Assembly: GCF_023337795.1 (NCBI RefSeq)
Contig: NZ_JALIRS010000022.1
Span: 1 to 41,815, forward strand
DNA: 41,815 nucleotides
Source of the DNA: Lysinibacillus sp. BPa_S21
GTDB taxonomy: Bacteria; Bacillota; Bacilli; Bacillales_A; Planococcaceae
Direction: 5' to 3'
Shown: positions 18,494 through 26,171 of the stretch, piece by piece
How positions within the stretch are numbered: position 1 is the stretch's first letter
Layout of the letters: each line of letters opens with the position of its first letter
Notes under the pieces: model-generated
The model's input: only the letters and a program-made list of their open reading frames with translations
What the model was told of the DNA's origin: nothing
Database searches by the model: none
Program-made: the position numbers and the translations under genes

Positions 18494-19723
18494 TTATAAA
18501 GATTTTTCTGCCCACTCCATTGCTTCATTGTAAAAAAGATCAATTTTTGTTAAATCAATATTGAGCTGAGGAGCTAAATCTTCTAAAGTAGACCAATCTA
18601 ACTTACCTAACGCAATACTGAATTCCAAATACGGTGTCATTTCAGTTTGCTTCCCTAAAATCGTTGATGTTATATCTTCTGAAAAAGGTAACTGCCGTAA
18701 AATAACGTTCAGCGGTCTTTGCAACAAAGTATCTATCAATGAAAACATCCCAACTAAAAAATATTCAGAGAAGTTTTTCTTATAGGATAGCTTAGCCAGT
18801 TTTTCACATACTTTCGCTCTAAATAAAGAAGTACGCATGACTTCTTTAAAAAGATCATTATCCGCATTTTTATCCATTTCTCGCATTGCCAATAAATAAA
18901 TCCACTTACGTAAATTTGAAACGCCTAGTAATATAATCGCTTGTTTTATGGAACGAACCTTTGATTTAGATCGTCGCTCTGAATTATTAACCATTTGCAA
19001 TAATTTATACGTTAAAGAAATATCACGCTCAATATTATCAGCTAATAACTGTATATTAGGTTCCTCTTCTTTTAACAGCGTAATAATATATAAATATTGA
19101 ATAGTATTAGCAGGTATCTCGGTTCCTGTTATGATTTGAGGCTGTTCAAAAAAATATCCTTGAAATAATTCATAGCCAGAATGCTTTGCCACTTCAAATT
19201 GCTGTCGTGTTTCTACCTTCTCAGCTAGTAATTTTATATGCGGGAAATTTTCTTTCACTTTATTTTCAATCTCCATGCGCTCTAGTAATGGTGACAATAA
19301 AAAATCAACTTTTATATAATCAACATAAGGAAATAACTCATCATAAACTTGTACCTTATCATCCAAAATAAAATCATCTAAGGCAATTTTAAAACCATAT
19401 GATTTTAGCTCTATGACTCTCTCGACTAAATGAGTTGTAATAGGAACATCCTCTAAAATCTCAATAACAACTAGCGATGGATTTAAATATTCGTTTAAGG
19501 GACTCATCAGCAAGTTTTCTGTAAAATTAACAAAACTAGGTTTACCTTTTGTTACCTCTTCAATGCCAATTGAAAGAAATGAGTTTACTAGTACATCGAT
19601 TGTTGCAGCATCTGAATCGACCATCGGAAAAGCATTCACGTTTTTGCTACGATATAATAATTCATACGCTACGACTTGTTCATGAAGGTTAAAAATAGGC
19701 TGTCTCCCGATAAATACTTCCAT
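18494..19723 (-). CDS. Degenerate EAL + HDOD signalling protein (YuxH type)
   Basis: A 409-residue cytoplasmic protein. Residues 1-~200 are an EAL-domain fold that opens EVFIGRQPIFN...VVAYELLYRS. The catalytic EAL triad is ELL (Glu21-Leu-Leu), and other metal-binding residues are not recognisable, so c-di-GMP phosphodiesterase activity is unlikely. Residues ~210-400 are HDOD (IERDISLTYKLLQMVNNS..SIKQAIILLGVSNLRKWIYLLAM). This EAL-HDOD pairing occurs in YuxH/CdgJ-type proteins linked to motility control. The start at 19723 is chosen because GGGGGGA is 5 bases upstream; the open frame seven codons earlier reads through that site. It appears monocistronic. Confidence 0.88.
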   Translation of the reverse strand: MEVFIGRQPIFNLHEQVVAYELLYRSKNVNAFPMVDSDAATIDVLVNSFLSIGIEEVTKGKPSFVNFTENLLMSPLNEYLNPSLVVIEILEDVPITTHLVERVIELKSYGFKIALDDFILDDKVQVYDELFPYVDYIKVDFLLSPLLERMEIENKVKENFPHIKLLAEKVETRQQFEVAKHSGYELFQGYFFEQPQIITGTEIPANTIQYLYIITLLKEEEPNIQLLADNIERDISLTYKLLQMVNNSERRSKSKVRSIKQAIILLGVSNLRKWIYLLAMREMDKNADNDLFKEVMRTSLFRAKVCEKLAKLSYKKNFSEYFLVGMFSLIDTLLQRPLNVILRQLPFSEDITSTILGKQTEMTPYLEFSIALGKLDWSTLEDLAPQLNIDLTKIDLFYNEAMEWAEKSL

Positions 19724-19759
19724 TTCGTCCCCCCCTTTCTCCATATTCTAGTAAATAAT

Positions 19760-19768
19760 ATTATAGCA
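19760..19768 (-). promoter_or_regulatory. Extended -10 promoter candidate for the EAL-HDOD gene
   Basis: The minus strand reads TGCTATAAT about 40 bases before the start codon. A TTGACA further upstream is too far away to pair with it. Confidence 0.45.
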
Positions 19769-19940
19769 CCTTTCAATACTCTCTGCTTACCATTCAAATA
19801 ACTGTCAAAAGTCTCCTACCATTAATGAAAATCAATACCTAAAACTCCAAATGACTCAAACCCATTTTCCTTTTCCAGAGAGACTTTTTTCGATTTTACT
19901 TATCCTCCCCATATAATATTTCCAAAATAATCATTTGTTA

Positions 19941-19969
19941 TTGACATTTACCAATTTACAACATATAGT
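19941..19969 (+). promoter_or_regulatory. Sigma-A promoter of the GntR/ABC operon
   Basis: TTGACA (19941-19946), a 17-bp spacer, then TATAGT (19964-19969): a near-consensus vegetative promoter 53 bases before the regulator's start codon. Confidence 0.85.
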
Positions 19970-19995
19970 ACATTACAACACTAATGCACTATGTT
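19959..19995. promoter_or_regulatory. Candidate operator for the YtrA-type regulator
   Basis: An imperfect inverted repeat: the left arm AACATATAGTACATTA and the right arm TAATGCACTATGTT flank about six bases. It covers the -10 box and the expected transcription start. This is the place where a GntR/YtrA repressor would block its own operon; the assignment is inferred from position and symmetry. Confidence 0.55.
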
Positions 19996-20021
19996 ACGCA
20001 GAAATGAAAGGAGGTTTTTCG

Positions 20022-20396
20022 ATGCACGTTCATCTAGATGGTACAGCACCAATTTATATTCAAATTGCTGAATGGCTACAGCACGAAATCATTGCCGACC
20101 GATTACAAACAGACGAGAAGGTCTATTCACAATACCAGTTAGCTGAAATATTCAATATTAATCCTGCTACAGCTGGTAAAGGATTGACAATTTTACTAGA
20201 AGAGCAACTTTTATATAAAAAACGGGGGTTAGGGATGTTTGTCGCTTCGGATGCAAAAGAGCGAATTTTACTGAAACGTCGAAACGAAATATTGACGAAA
20301 ATGGCACAAGAGATCGTATTAGAGGCAAAACGTTTACTTGTATCTGATGAAGAACTGCTAGTGCTTATTCGAAAAACACAGGAGGGATTGGCATGA
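20022..20396 (+). CDS. GntR-family (YtrA subfamily) transcriptional regulator
   Basis: A 124-residue regulator. The winged helix at residues ~10-75 (PIYIQIAEWLQHEIIADRLQ...SQYQLAEIFNINPATAGKGLTILLEE) is followed only by a short helical tail, the compact YtrA form without an effector domain. YtrA-type regulators usually repress a co-transcribed ABC transporter that responds to cell-envelope stress. An in-frame ATG 29 codons upstream is open, but AAAGGAGG stands 7 bases before the ATG at 20022, so the short form is correct. Its stop overlaps the ATPase start (ATGA). Confidence 0.92.
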   Translation: MHVHLDGTAPIYIQIAEWLQHEIIADRLQTDEKVYSQYQLAEIFNINPATAGKGLTILLEEQLLYKKRGLGMFVASDAKERILLKRRNEILTKMAQEIVLEAKRLLVSDEELLVLIRKTQEGLA

Positions 20397-21286
20397 ATAT
20401 TATTCAATGTGAGGAATTATCTAAAAGCTTCGGACGTCGTCATGCACTACAGCGTATCACCTGCGCTCTGGATGCAGAGAAAATTATCGGTATTATTGGT
20501 CGTAATGGGGCTGGAAAGTCGACATTACTTAATATATTTGCCGGCTATTTAAAACCTACAAATGGATCATGCAGAGTGTTTAATGAGAATCCTTTTAACA
20601 ATATTCATACTGCTAGTAACATGATTTTTATCGATGATCAATTAAGCTTCTCTCATTACTTATCGCTCGAAGATATTCTAAAGTTGGGGGCTGATTTTTA
20701 TCCTAATTGGCAAAATGATTTGGCCTATCGCATGCTCGATTATGCAGGTATAGATCTCACATTAAAGCACCAACAACTATCTAAGGGTCAATCGGCAACC
20801 TTTAACCTTGTTTACGGATTAGTAAGTCGATGTGCACTAACGATTTTGGATGAACCGATGAATGGCATGGACGAAGTGATTCGTACGGATTTTTACAGAG
20901 CGATTCTTAAAGAGTACCTAGCCTTTCCACGAACATTTTTAATTTCTAGTCACCATTTGCAAGAGATGGAAACTATTTTAGAAGAAATTTTATTAATTGA
21001 TGAAGGTACAGTTATAGCCCATGCACCATTGGATGAATTTAAGGAACAGCTCGTATTACTAAACGGGCCAAGTGAAGCACTTGCTGAACTGCTCTCTGAG
21101 ATGGAAGTTTACACTCAAAAAACGGTGACAGGAACGACCTCAGCCATAGTAAATGCTCGTAAACTATTCGTCTCTGAAGAAATACTTCGAACAAAGGGCA
21201 TTACGGTATCATCCCTTACAGCAAGTGAAGTCTGCAAATATTTAACAAGTAAAAAAGGACGTGATATTGATGCAATCTTTGACTAA
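20393..21286 (+). CDS. ABC transporter ATP-binding protein (YtrB-like)
   Basis: A 297-residue ATPase. Walker A GRNGAGKST is at 36-44, the signature is LSKGQ (129-133, with K for the second G-position S/G), Walker B LTILDEP at 149-155, and the switch His lies in ISSHH at about 184-188. The ~100-residue C-terminal extension is seen in export-type ATPases of this class. It is translationally coupled to the GntR gene. The partner permease is the next gene. The substrate is unknown; export or membrane-stress relief is likely from the YtrA context. Confidence 0.9.
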   Translation: MNIIQCEELSKSFGRRHALQRITCALDAEKIIGIIGRNGAGKSTLLNIFAGYLKPTNGSCRVFNENPFNNIHTASNMIFIDDQLSFSHYLSLEDILKLGADFYPNWQNDLAYRMLDYAGIDLTLKHQQLSKGQSATFNLVYGLVSRCALTILDEPMNGMDEVIRTDFYRAILKEYLAFPRTFLISSHHLQEMETILEEILLIDEGTVIAHAPLDEFKEQLVLLNGPSEALAELLSEMEVYTQKTVTGTTSAIVNARKLFVSEEILRTKGITVSSLTASEVCKYLTSKKGRDIDAIFD

Positions 21287-21998
21287 TATTTCACTGAATA
21301 CAATTGTAAAAAAACAGGTGAAATGGAAAGCACAATTATATATTTCCGCCCTTAGCTCCCTAGTTATTTCACAAATTATCTTTGGTGTTTTAACATCTAG
21401 CACTGGGAGTGGGTCTTCTGGTCATGGTGGCGGAAATATAAGTGTCCAATTCTCTGATTATTCACTTGATATTTTTCTTATTGTTTCAGTAATTTGGGCA
21501 TTTATTGTAGGACTTCTCTTTACAACAAAAGCCTATCGTATGGATGATTTATCCGTTATTTCTAGCCGGACATCAAGCGCCATTGCAAATATCTTTGTCA
21601 TGATTATTTACAGTTTTATGGCAGTCATCATTATAGTTTCGTCTTACTATTTACAAGTATTAGGAGTTTCGTTTATGGAGAAGAAATTTTTCGTCATAGA
21701 AAGTCTATTTATTTCACCATCAACATTAATAGTATGTTTCAGTAGCATCTGTTTATTTGGCGCAATTGGCTTACTATTTGGTACCAGCTTCAAGGGGCCC
21801 GTAGTCGTAAAAATATTTGTACTCATGTTTATGTTGTTAGCCCTCCTATTCATTTTTATGTCACCAGGGTCTATTAACCTTATGCCATTTATAATGTTAC
21901 CAAATCTTATGATGAGTGTTCTTAATTTGCTTGTGGCTTCACTTTGCTTCAGCCTCACTATTTGGATTGCTAATAAATCGGAGGTGTCTCGCAAATGA
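21270..21998 (+). CDS. ABC-2-like membrane permease
   Basis: A 242-residue integral membrane protein with about six hydrophobic segments (starting at residues ~26, 65, 105, 150, 190 and 215) and a glycine/serine-rich external loop, GSGSSGHGGG, after the first. It has no recognisable signature beyond membrane topology; the position after the ATPase indicates a transporter partner. The ATG at 21270 is preferred to a GTG at 21261 because GGAC is then 9 bases away. It overlaps the ATPase by 17 bp and the next gene by 4 bp. Confidence 0.8.
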   Translation: MQSLTNISLNTIVKKQVKWKAQLYISALSSLVISQIIFGVLTSSTGSGSSGHGGGNISVQFSDYSLDIFLIVSVIWAFIVGLLFTTKAYRMDDLSVISSRTSSAIANIFVMIIYSFMAVIIIVSSYYLQVLGVSFMEKKFFVIESLFISPSTLIVCFSSICLFGAIGLLFGTSFKGPVVVKIFVLMFMLLALLFIFMSPGSINLMPFIMLPNLMMSVLNLLVASLCFSLTIWIANKSEVSRK

Positions 21999-22705
21999 CA
22001 ATTACGCCCTTATTCTTTTTATTTATTCCATTACTATTCTTAGTTGTTGTTTTTCTAATATTAAATAAATTAGGTGAAAGAACTAAAAATATTTGGACAC
22101 CTAAGCGTACTATGATTGGCATTACTTGCTATATCATACTTGGATTTACAGCCTTCCTTTATAGTAGTTTTTTTTCAGAATCAACAATACCAGTACTCTC
22201 CCCTTCTGAAATTAAACAAGCTGAGAAAAAGTTTGAGCGAATCCAAAAATATGATCAAGAATACAATTCTTCCTATTTAAAAGAGGGCAACAAAAAGAAA
22301 ACATGGAAAATTAACTTTGAAGGCAATACATTACCTGTTGTTATAAATGATGACAATTATTCAAGCTTGAAAATTCGACAGCGTTATAATGACACTATTG
22401 AACCAGGGAAAGCTCTTGTAACCTATTATCAATTTCCTGACATTGTAGAAGGGATTGATCTTTCAGACGAAGTACCATTACCTAACGTATACGTAGCACA
22501 AAATAAGCTATTCATTGAATTTCTTTCTGAACAAGAAGTACATTATTATCGTATAAAAGCAACATTAGATATCTTAGATTTTAATCGAGAGATAGAACAC
22601 AAACCTTATGGAAGGTACGATTCCTATTCTAGTGTCTTAGTTATTGACATACCAAGAAGTACAGAGTTAGAAGATTCTCAAGGCCTTGTGCAATATATAG
22701 ACTAG
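21995..22705 (+). CDS. Unrecognised membrane protein of the GntR/ABC operon
   Basis: A 236-residue protein with two N-terminal hydrophobic segments (residues ~5-23 and ~38-56) and a ~175-residue hydrophilic region predicted outside the membrane (PSEIKQAEKKFERIQKYDQEYNS...). There is no lipobox and no motif I recognise. ATGA overlaps the permease stop and GGAGGTG precedes it, so it is certainly translated with the transporter. It may be an accessory or ligand-handling subunit. The operon ends here; the next 230 bases are repeat sequence. Confidence 0.75.
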   Translation: MTITPLFFLFIPLLFLVVVFLILNKLGERTKNIWTPKRTMIGITCYIILGFTAFLYSSFFSESTIPVLSPSEIKQAEKKFERIQKYDQEYNSSYLKEGNKKKTWKINFEGNTLPVVINDDNYSSLKIRQRYNDTIEPGKALVTYYQFPDIVEGIDLSDEVPLPNVYVAQNKLFIEFLSEQEVHYYRIKATLDILDFNREIEHKPYGRYDSYSSVLVIDIPRSTELEDSQGLVQYID

Positions 22706-22753
22706 TGAACAATGGATCATCACTAATAGTTAGGGATGACATTCGCTAAAACC

Positions 22754-22915
22754 GCGAGTGAAGTGGCTCATTGGAAGCCCCCAGGAAGCTTGCCCTACGC
22801 GAAAGCGAAGCGGCAGCGGCAAATGTTTTCTGTAGCGAAAGCGAAGCGGCAGCTACAAATGTTTTATCTGCGCGAAAGCGAAGCGACAGCAGCAAAGCGC
22901 GAACGGAAATCAACC
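22754..22915 (-). repeat. Degraded family A element with inserted short repeats
   Basis: 22754-22790 resembles one arm of family A (GCGAGTGAAGTGGCTCAT, then CCCCCAGGAAGC) and 22894-22915 resembles its end (GCGCGAACGGAAATCAACC). Between them, 22799-22896 is three tandem units of ~36 bp built on GCGAAAGCGAAGCGGCAGC. The second half of the element is missing. No gene is credible here, although frames stay open on both strands. Confidence 0.7.
22799..22896. repeat. Three tandem ~36-bp GCGAAAGCGAAGC units
   Basis: The copies start at 22799, 22835 and 22872. Each holds GCGAAAGCGAAGCGGCAGC followed (in two) by AAATGTTTT. A single related copy lies at 13467-13485, and the reverse sense GCTTCGCTTTCGCGC is inside the family B element near 23950. 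Confidence 0.8.
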
Positions 22916-22933
22916 ATCCGTTAAGATGCTCAA

Positions 22934-22990
22934 CAAAAAAGGACCGTCCTAAGTGATGTTTCATCACTTTTGGACCGTCCTTTTATTTTC
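22934..22990. terminator. Bidirectional terminator between the GntR operon and dedA
   Basis: A long hairpin at 22938-22983: AAAGGACCGTCC..AAGTGATG, loop TTT, CATCACTT..GGACCGTCCTTT, with a few mismatches. Both strands continue into T-rich sequence (minus TTTTTTGTTG, plus TTTTATTTTC). Confidence 0.88.
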
Positions 22991-23633
22991 CACTTACTTT
23001 TGCTTTAATAGCACCGATAACAGCTGGTACAACTGAAATGAAGATAATTAATATAAGAACCGTTGAGAAGTTATCTTTAATAATTGGAATATTACCAAAG
23101 AAATAACCTAATAATGTACAGCTGAATACCCATAATACTGCACCTAAAACATTATACATAATGAAGTAGCCATACTTCATTTTACTAGCCCCTGCAACAA
23201 ATGGTATGAATGTACGGATGAAAGGCATAAAACGTGCGATGACAATCGTTTTACCACCGTGTTTATTAAAGAACTTTTCTGCTGCCTCCATACGTTCTTT
23301 TTTTACGACTCTACCAAGGAAGCTCTTTGGTGGAATAGATGTCCCCACTTTATGACCAATATGATAATTCATCGTATCCCCTAAAATTGCAGCTGCTAAA
23401 AATACAGGAATTAATATCCACATGTTAAACGCGCCCATTGCTGCAGCTAATGTACCACTTGCAAAAAGCAATGAATCACCTGGCAGGAATGGAAAAATCA
23501 CGACACCTGTTTCAACAAAAACAATGGCAAATAGAACGAAATAACTTAAATTACCAAACTTATGAATGATCTCCTCTAAATGCACATCAATATGCATTAT
23601 AAAACTAATTAACTCCTTGATGAGTTCTATCAT
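22983..23633 (-). CDS. DedA-family membrane protein
   Basis: A 216-residue VTT/DedA-domain protein with typical motifs FPFLPGDSLLFASGTLA, GDTMNYHIGHKVG, FFNKHGGKTIVIARFMPFIRTFIPFVAGASKM and a C-terminal hydrophobic pair. Members are thought to act as proton-dependent transporters or lipid flippases (UptA- and PetA-type members recycle undecaprenyl phosphate and phosphatidylethanolamine). Which lipid applies here cannot be told. The start is ATG with AAAGAGAG 11 bases upstream. It is monocistronic. Confidence 0.9.
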   Translation of the reverse strand: MIELIKELISFIMHIDVHLEEIIHKFGNLSYFVLFAIVFVETGVVIFPFLPGDSLLFASGTLAAAMGAFNMWILIPVFLAAAILGDTMNYHIGHKVGTSIPPKSFLGRVVKKERMEAAEKFFNKHGGKTIVIARFMPFIRTFIPFVAGASKMKYGYFIMYNVLGAVLWVFSCTLLGYFFGNIPIIKDNFSTVLILIIFISVVPAVIGAIKAKVSGK

Positions 23634-23910
23634 TTTTCCATATGCTCTCTTTCAATTAAATTTTCTAAAGGCTTTGACGAAGCTAGACTAAAAAGGGTTC
23701 CTTTACATTTACAGTCTACTTCTCCCTCACTATATGACAAGCCTTTAAAAAGTATGTAGATTTCACAAGTTTGATTTTATCACTTCCAGACATACACACT
23801 CAACTATTTAAATAAGTGGCCATACTTTTTTTACATTGCTGTAATAAGTAGTAATAAAGAAATACAGGTGTATTGATTAACCATTTTTATACATTCTAAT
23901 TAATTCGAAG

Positions 23911-24081
23911 AGCCTGATTTCCACTACGGGCTACTCGCTTTGTCGCTGACGCTTCGCTTTCGCGCAGAGCAAAGCTTCCTGCGGGCGAGCGTCGAGCCGC
24001 TTCCTCCGCTTCGCTCCGTGCAGGGTCTCGTCTGTCTCGCTTTCTCGCGGGAGTCGAGTAGCCCTTCGTTACAATCAGTTA
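23911..24081. repeat. Intergenic palindromic element, family B
   Basis: About 170 bp from GATTTCCACTACGGGCTACT to GTAGCCCTTCGTTACAATCAG. GGGCTACTCG pairs with CGAGTAGCCC near the ends, and GC-rich inner parts include CTGCGGGCGAGC and CTCGCGGGAG. It has the same overall plan as family A (GATTTCC start, AATCAG end, a CAGGGTCTCGTCTGT segment similar to CAGGGTCTCATCTGT) but a different sequence, so the two families are probably related. It sits in the 630-bp gap 23634-24263, which otherwise holds AT-rich DNA, the upstream region of dedA and the terminator at 24214. Confidence 0.75.
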
Positions 24082-24213
24082 AAATGGGAATATCTTAGCA
24101 AAATTGCATCAAAAAATCCTTTTATCACTCTATAATAAACCTTTTTTCTTAATCAACACGCCTGGAAGAATTATCTTAAAATATATTAGCTCCCCCTAAA
24201 ATTTTTTCACAAT

Positions 24214-24243
24214 ATAAAAAAGCTACCAATTAAAAAGTAGCTT
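24214..24243 (-). terminator. Terminator of the acyl-CoA ligase gene
   Basis: The stem AAGCTAC / GTAGCTT (24220-24226, 24237-24243) is followed on the minus strand by TTTTATATTG. It lies 21 bases after the stop codon. Confidence 0.75.
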
Positions 24244-24263
24244 CTTTATTTCGAGCATTTATC

Positions 24264-25811
24264 TTATACTTTTTCTTTTAATGAACGACGCAAAATTTTC
24301 CCTGTCGTATTTTTAGGTAATTCATCAATAATCTCGATTACTTTAGGAACCTTGTATTTTACCATATGCTTTGCACAGTATGCCAGAAGGTCTTCTGCTG
24401 TAGTAGCTGCTGCATCTTTTAAGACAACATATGCGTGAACTGCTTCACCTAAGTTAGGGTCTGGGTAACCTACAACTGCCGCTTCAATAATATTATCATG
24501 AGCAAAGAGTACTTCCTCAACCTCTCTTGGATAGACATTAAATCCGCCTACAATAATCATATCTTTCTTACGATCAACGATGTAGAAGTACCCTTCTTCA
24601 TCAACTTTAGCTAAGTCCCCAGTGTATAACCAACCATCACGTATCGCCATCGCTGTTTCTTCAGGTAATTTATAATAACCCTTCATAACATTTGGTCCTC
24701 GTACAATGAGCTCCCCTACTTCACCAACGGGCACTTCTTGACCGTTAACATCCACTACCTTATTTTCAACATTGGAAATGGATGCTCCAATAGAACCTGC
24801 CTTACGCTCACGATCCAATGGGTTAAAACATGTTACTGGTGAAGCTTCTGATAAGCCAAATCCTTCTGAAACACGTACATTAAATTTCTTCTCGAAATTA
24901 TGTAATAGTGCTACAGGTAAAGACGCGCCGCCTGAAATCGCTAATCGTATTGTTGAGAAATCTTCAGGGTTGCCTTCAGGTAATTGATACAAGAAGTTAT
25001 ACATAGTTGGCACACCAGCGAAGACTGTTGCTTTTTGTTCCTTTGTTATTTTAAAGATTTCAGTTGGACTAAAACGTGGTACAAGTAAAACTGTTGCTCC
25101 ACTTAATAAAGGTGCATTGACAACGACAGTTAACGCAAATACATGGAAAACTGGTAAAGTAGCAATCACACGATCATCTGCTTTATAACCTAAATAATGC
25201 GCGACATCTCGTGCATTTGAGTAGATATTACTATGAGTCAACATTGCCCCCTTTGGCGTCCCTGTCGTTCCAGAAGTATATAAAATAATGGCATTATCAT
25301 CGTCAGCTACTTCTACTGGTTTGAAAGAGTCCGATACACTAGCAATTACTTGAGAAAATAAATGAATTTTTGCCTTTGCCTCATCAGATAACGTCGTTAC
25401 CTTTTCAGCAACATCTGCTGTTGTTTCACAAACAACAAATGTTTTTACTTTTGGAAAAGCATGTACACCCATTTCTACTAATGGAAGAAGTGCATCAAGT
25501 GCAATAACAGCTTTTACATCACCATTATGCAAAATATACGAAATTTCATCTGGTGTATAAATGGGATTAATCGGAATTGCCGTTGCCCCTAAACTCATTG
25601 TTGCATATAACGCAATTAAATAATGTGGTGTATTGCCGAGTAAAAACGCCACATGGTCCCCTTTTTCTACCCCTAAATCTTGTAACCCCTTTGCAAAGCG
25701 ACCAACTGTGTGTTCAAACTCACCGTAAGTCGTATCTTTCCCCATAAAATGATACGCAATTTTATCCGGTTGCTCTAACGCCTGTTGACGAACACTTGAA
25801 ACTAAATTCAA
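24264..25811 (-). CDS. lcfB: Long-chain fatty-acid-CoA ligase (LcfB type)
   Basis: A 515-residue AMP-forming ligase that activates fatty acids to acyl-CoA. The P-loop YTSGTTGTPKGAMLTH, the A5-type GFGLSEASPV, then YTGDLAKVDEEGYFYIVDRKKDMI and the C-terminal catalytic-lysine region NTTGKILRRSLK are all intact. The start is TTG at 25809-25811, with AAGGGG 9 bases upstream; the ATG visible just before it is followed at once by a stop. B. subtilis LcfB (YhfL) has nearly the same length and is also near lplJ and yhfH. Confidence 0.9.
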   Translation of the reverse strand: MNLVSSVRQQALEQPDKIAYHFMGKDTTYGEFEHTVGRFAKGLQDLGVEKGDHVAFLLGNTPHYLIALYATMSLGATAIPINPIYTPDEISYILHNGDVKAVIALDALLPLVEMGVHAFPKVKTFVVCETTADVAEKVTTLSDEAKAKIHLFSQVIASVSDSFKPVEVADDDNAIILYTSGTTGTPKGAMLTHSNIYSNARDVAHYLGYKADDRVIATLPVFHVFALTVVVNAPLLSGATVLLVPRFSPTEIFKITKEQKATVFAGVPTMYNFLYQLPEGNPEDFSTIRLAISGGASLPVALLHNFEKKFNVRVSEGFGLSEASPVTCFNPLDRERKAGSIGASISNVENKVVDVNGQEVPVGEVGELIVRGPNVMKGYYKLPEETAMAIRDGWLYTGDLAKVDEEGYFYIVDRKKDMIIVGGFNVYPREVEEVLFAHDNIIEAAVVGYPDPNLGEAVHAYVVLKDAAATTAEDLLAYCAKHMVKYKVPKVIEIIDELPKNTTGKILRRSLKEKV

Positions 25812-25833
25812 TTACACCATCCCCTTATCGTAT

Positions 25834-26054
25834 CAATTTCGCCTCGGCGTAATTGCCGCTGTCGCGCAGATAAACAATGCGTCTGGATTTTGAATTGTGC
25901 CCGCACAAATTCATTCCTTTGAAAATCCGTGACATCCGCCGGAGGCTTTATCTTCATTCAGTAGATGTTTGGACATCCCTTGAAAAGGAATCACACCCGC
26001 ATCCATTTCACCACCTTTAAAGGTGGGAGTAGTCTTCTACTGAACGAAGATAAA
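25834..26054. repeat. Composite structured intergenic element, family C
   Basis: Several nested inverted repeats. They are CAATTTCGC-CTCG-GCGTAATTG (25834-25855); GGATTTT (25885-25891) with AAAATCC (25922-25928), enclosing GAATTGTGC-CC-GCACAAATTC; then 19-bp arms at 25947-25965 and 26036-26054 (one mismatch), enclosing a perfect 16-bp palindrome CCACCTTTAAAGGTGG (26011-26026) followed by GAGTAGTC. It occupies most of the gap upstream of lcfB. A short relative lies at 15632. The last part resembles the ends of IS200/IS605-type elements, but no transposase is present. Confidence 0.6.
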
Positions 26055-26171
26055 ATGAATCATTATTCAGTAATATTATATAAGAAATATATCTAAAAGA
26101 CAACGAAACTTTTTATTTCATGTCGCAAATTACGTCAAATAATTCATTTTTCTCTCTCTTGCACACCTTTG

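Noticed and set aside
22736..22967. Open frames on both strands rich in KAKRQ or ALSLR
   Set aside because: They derive from the GCGAAAGCGAAGC tandem units and have no initiation signals.
25947..26054. A complete IS200/IS605 insertion sequence
   Set aside because: Only hairpin ends are visible; there is no transposase or TnpB frame within or beside it.
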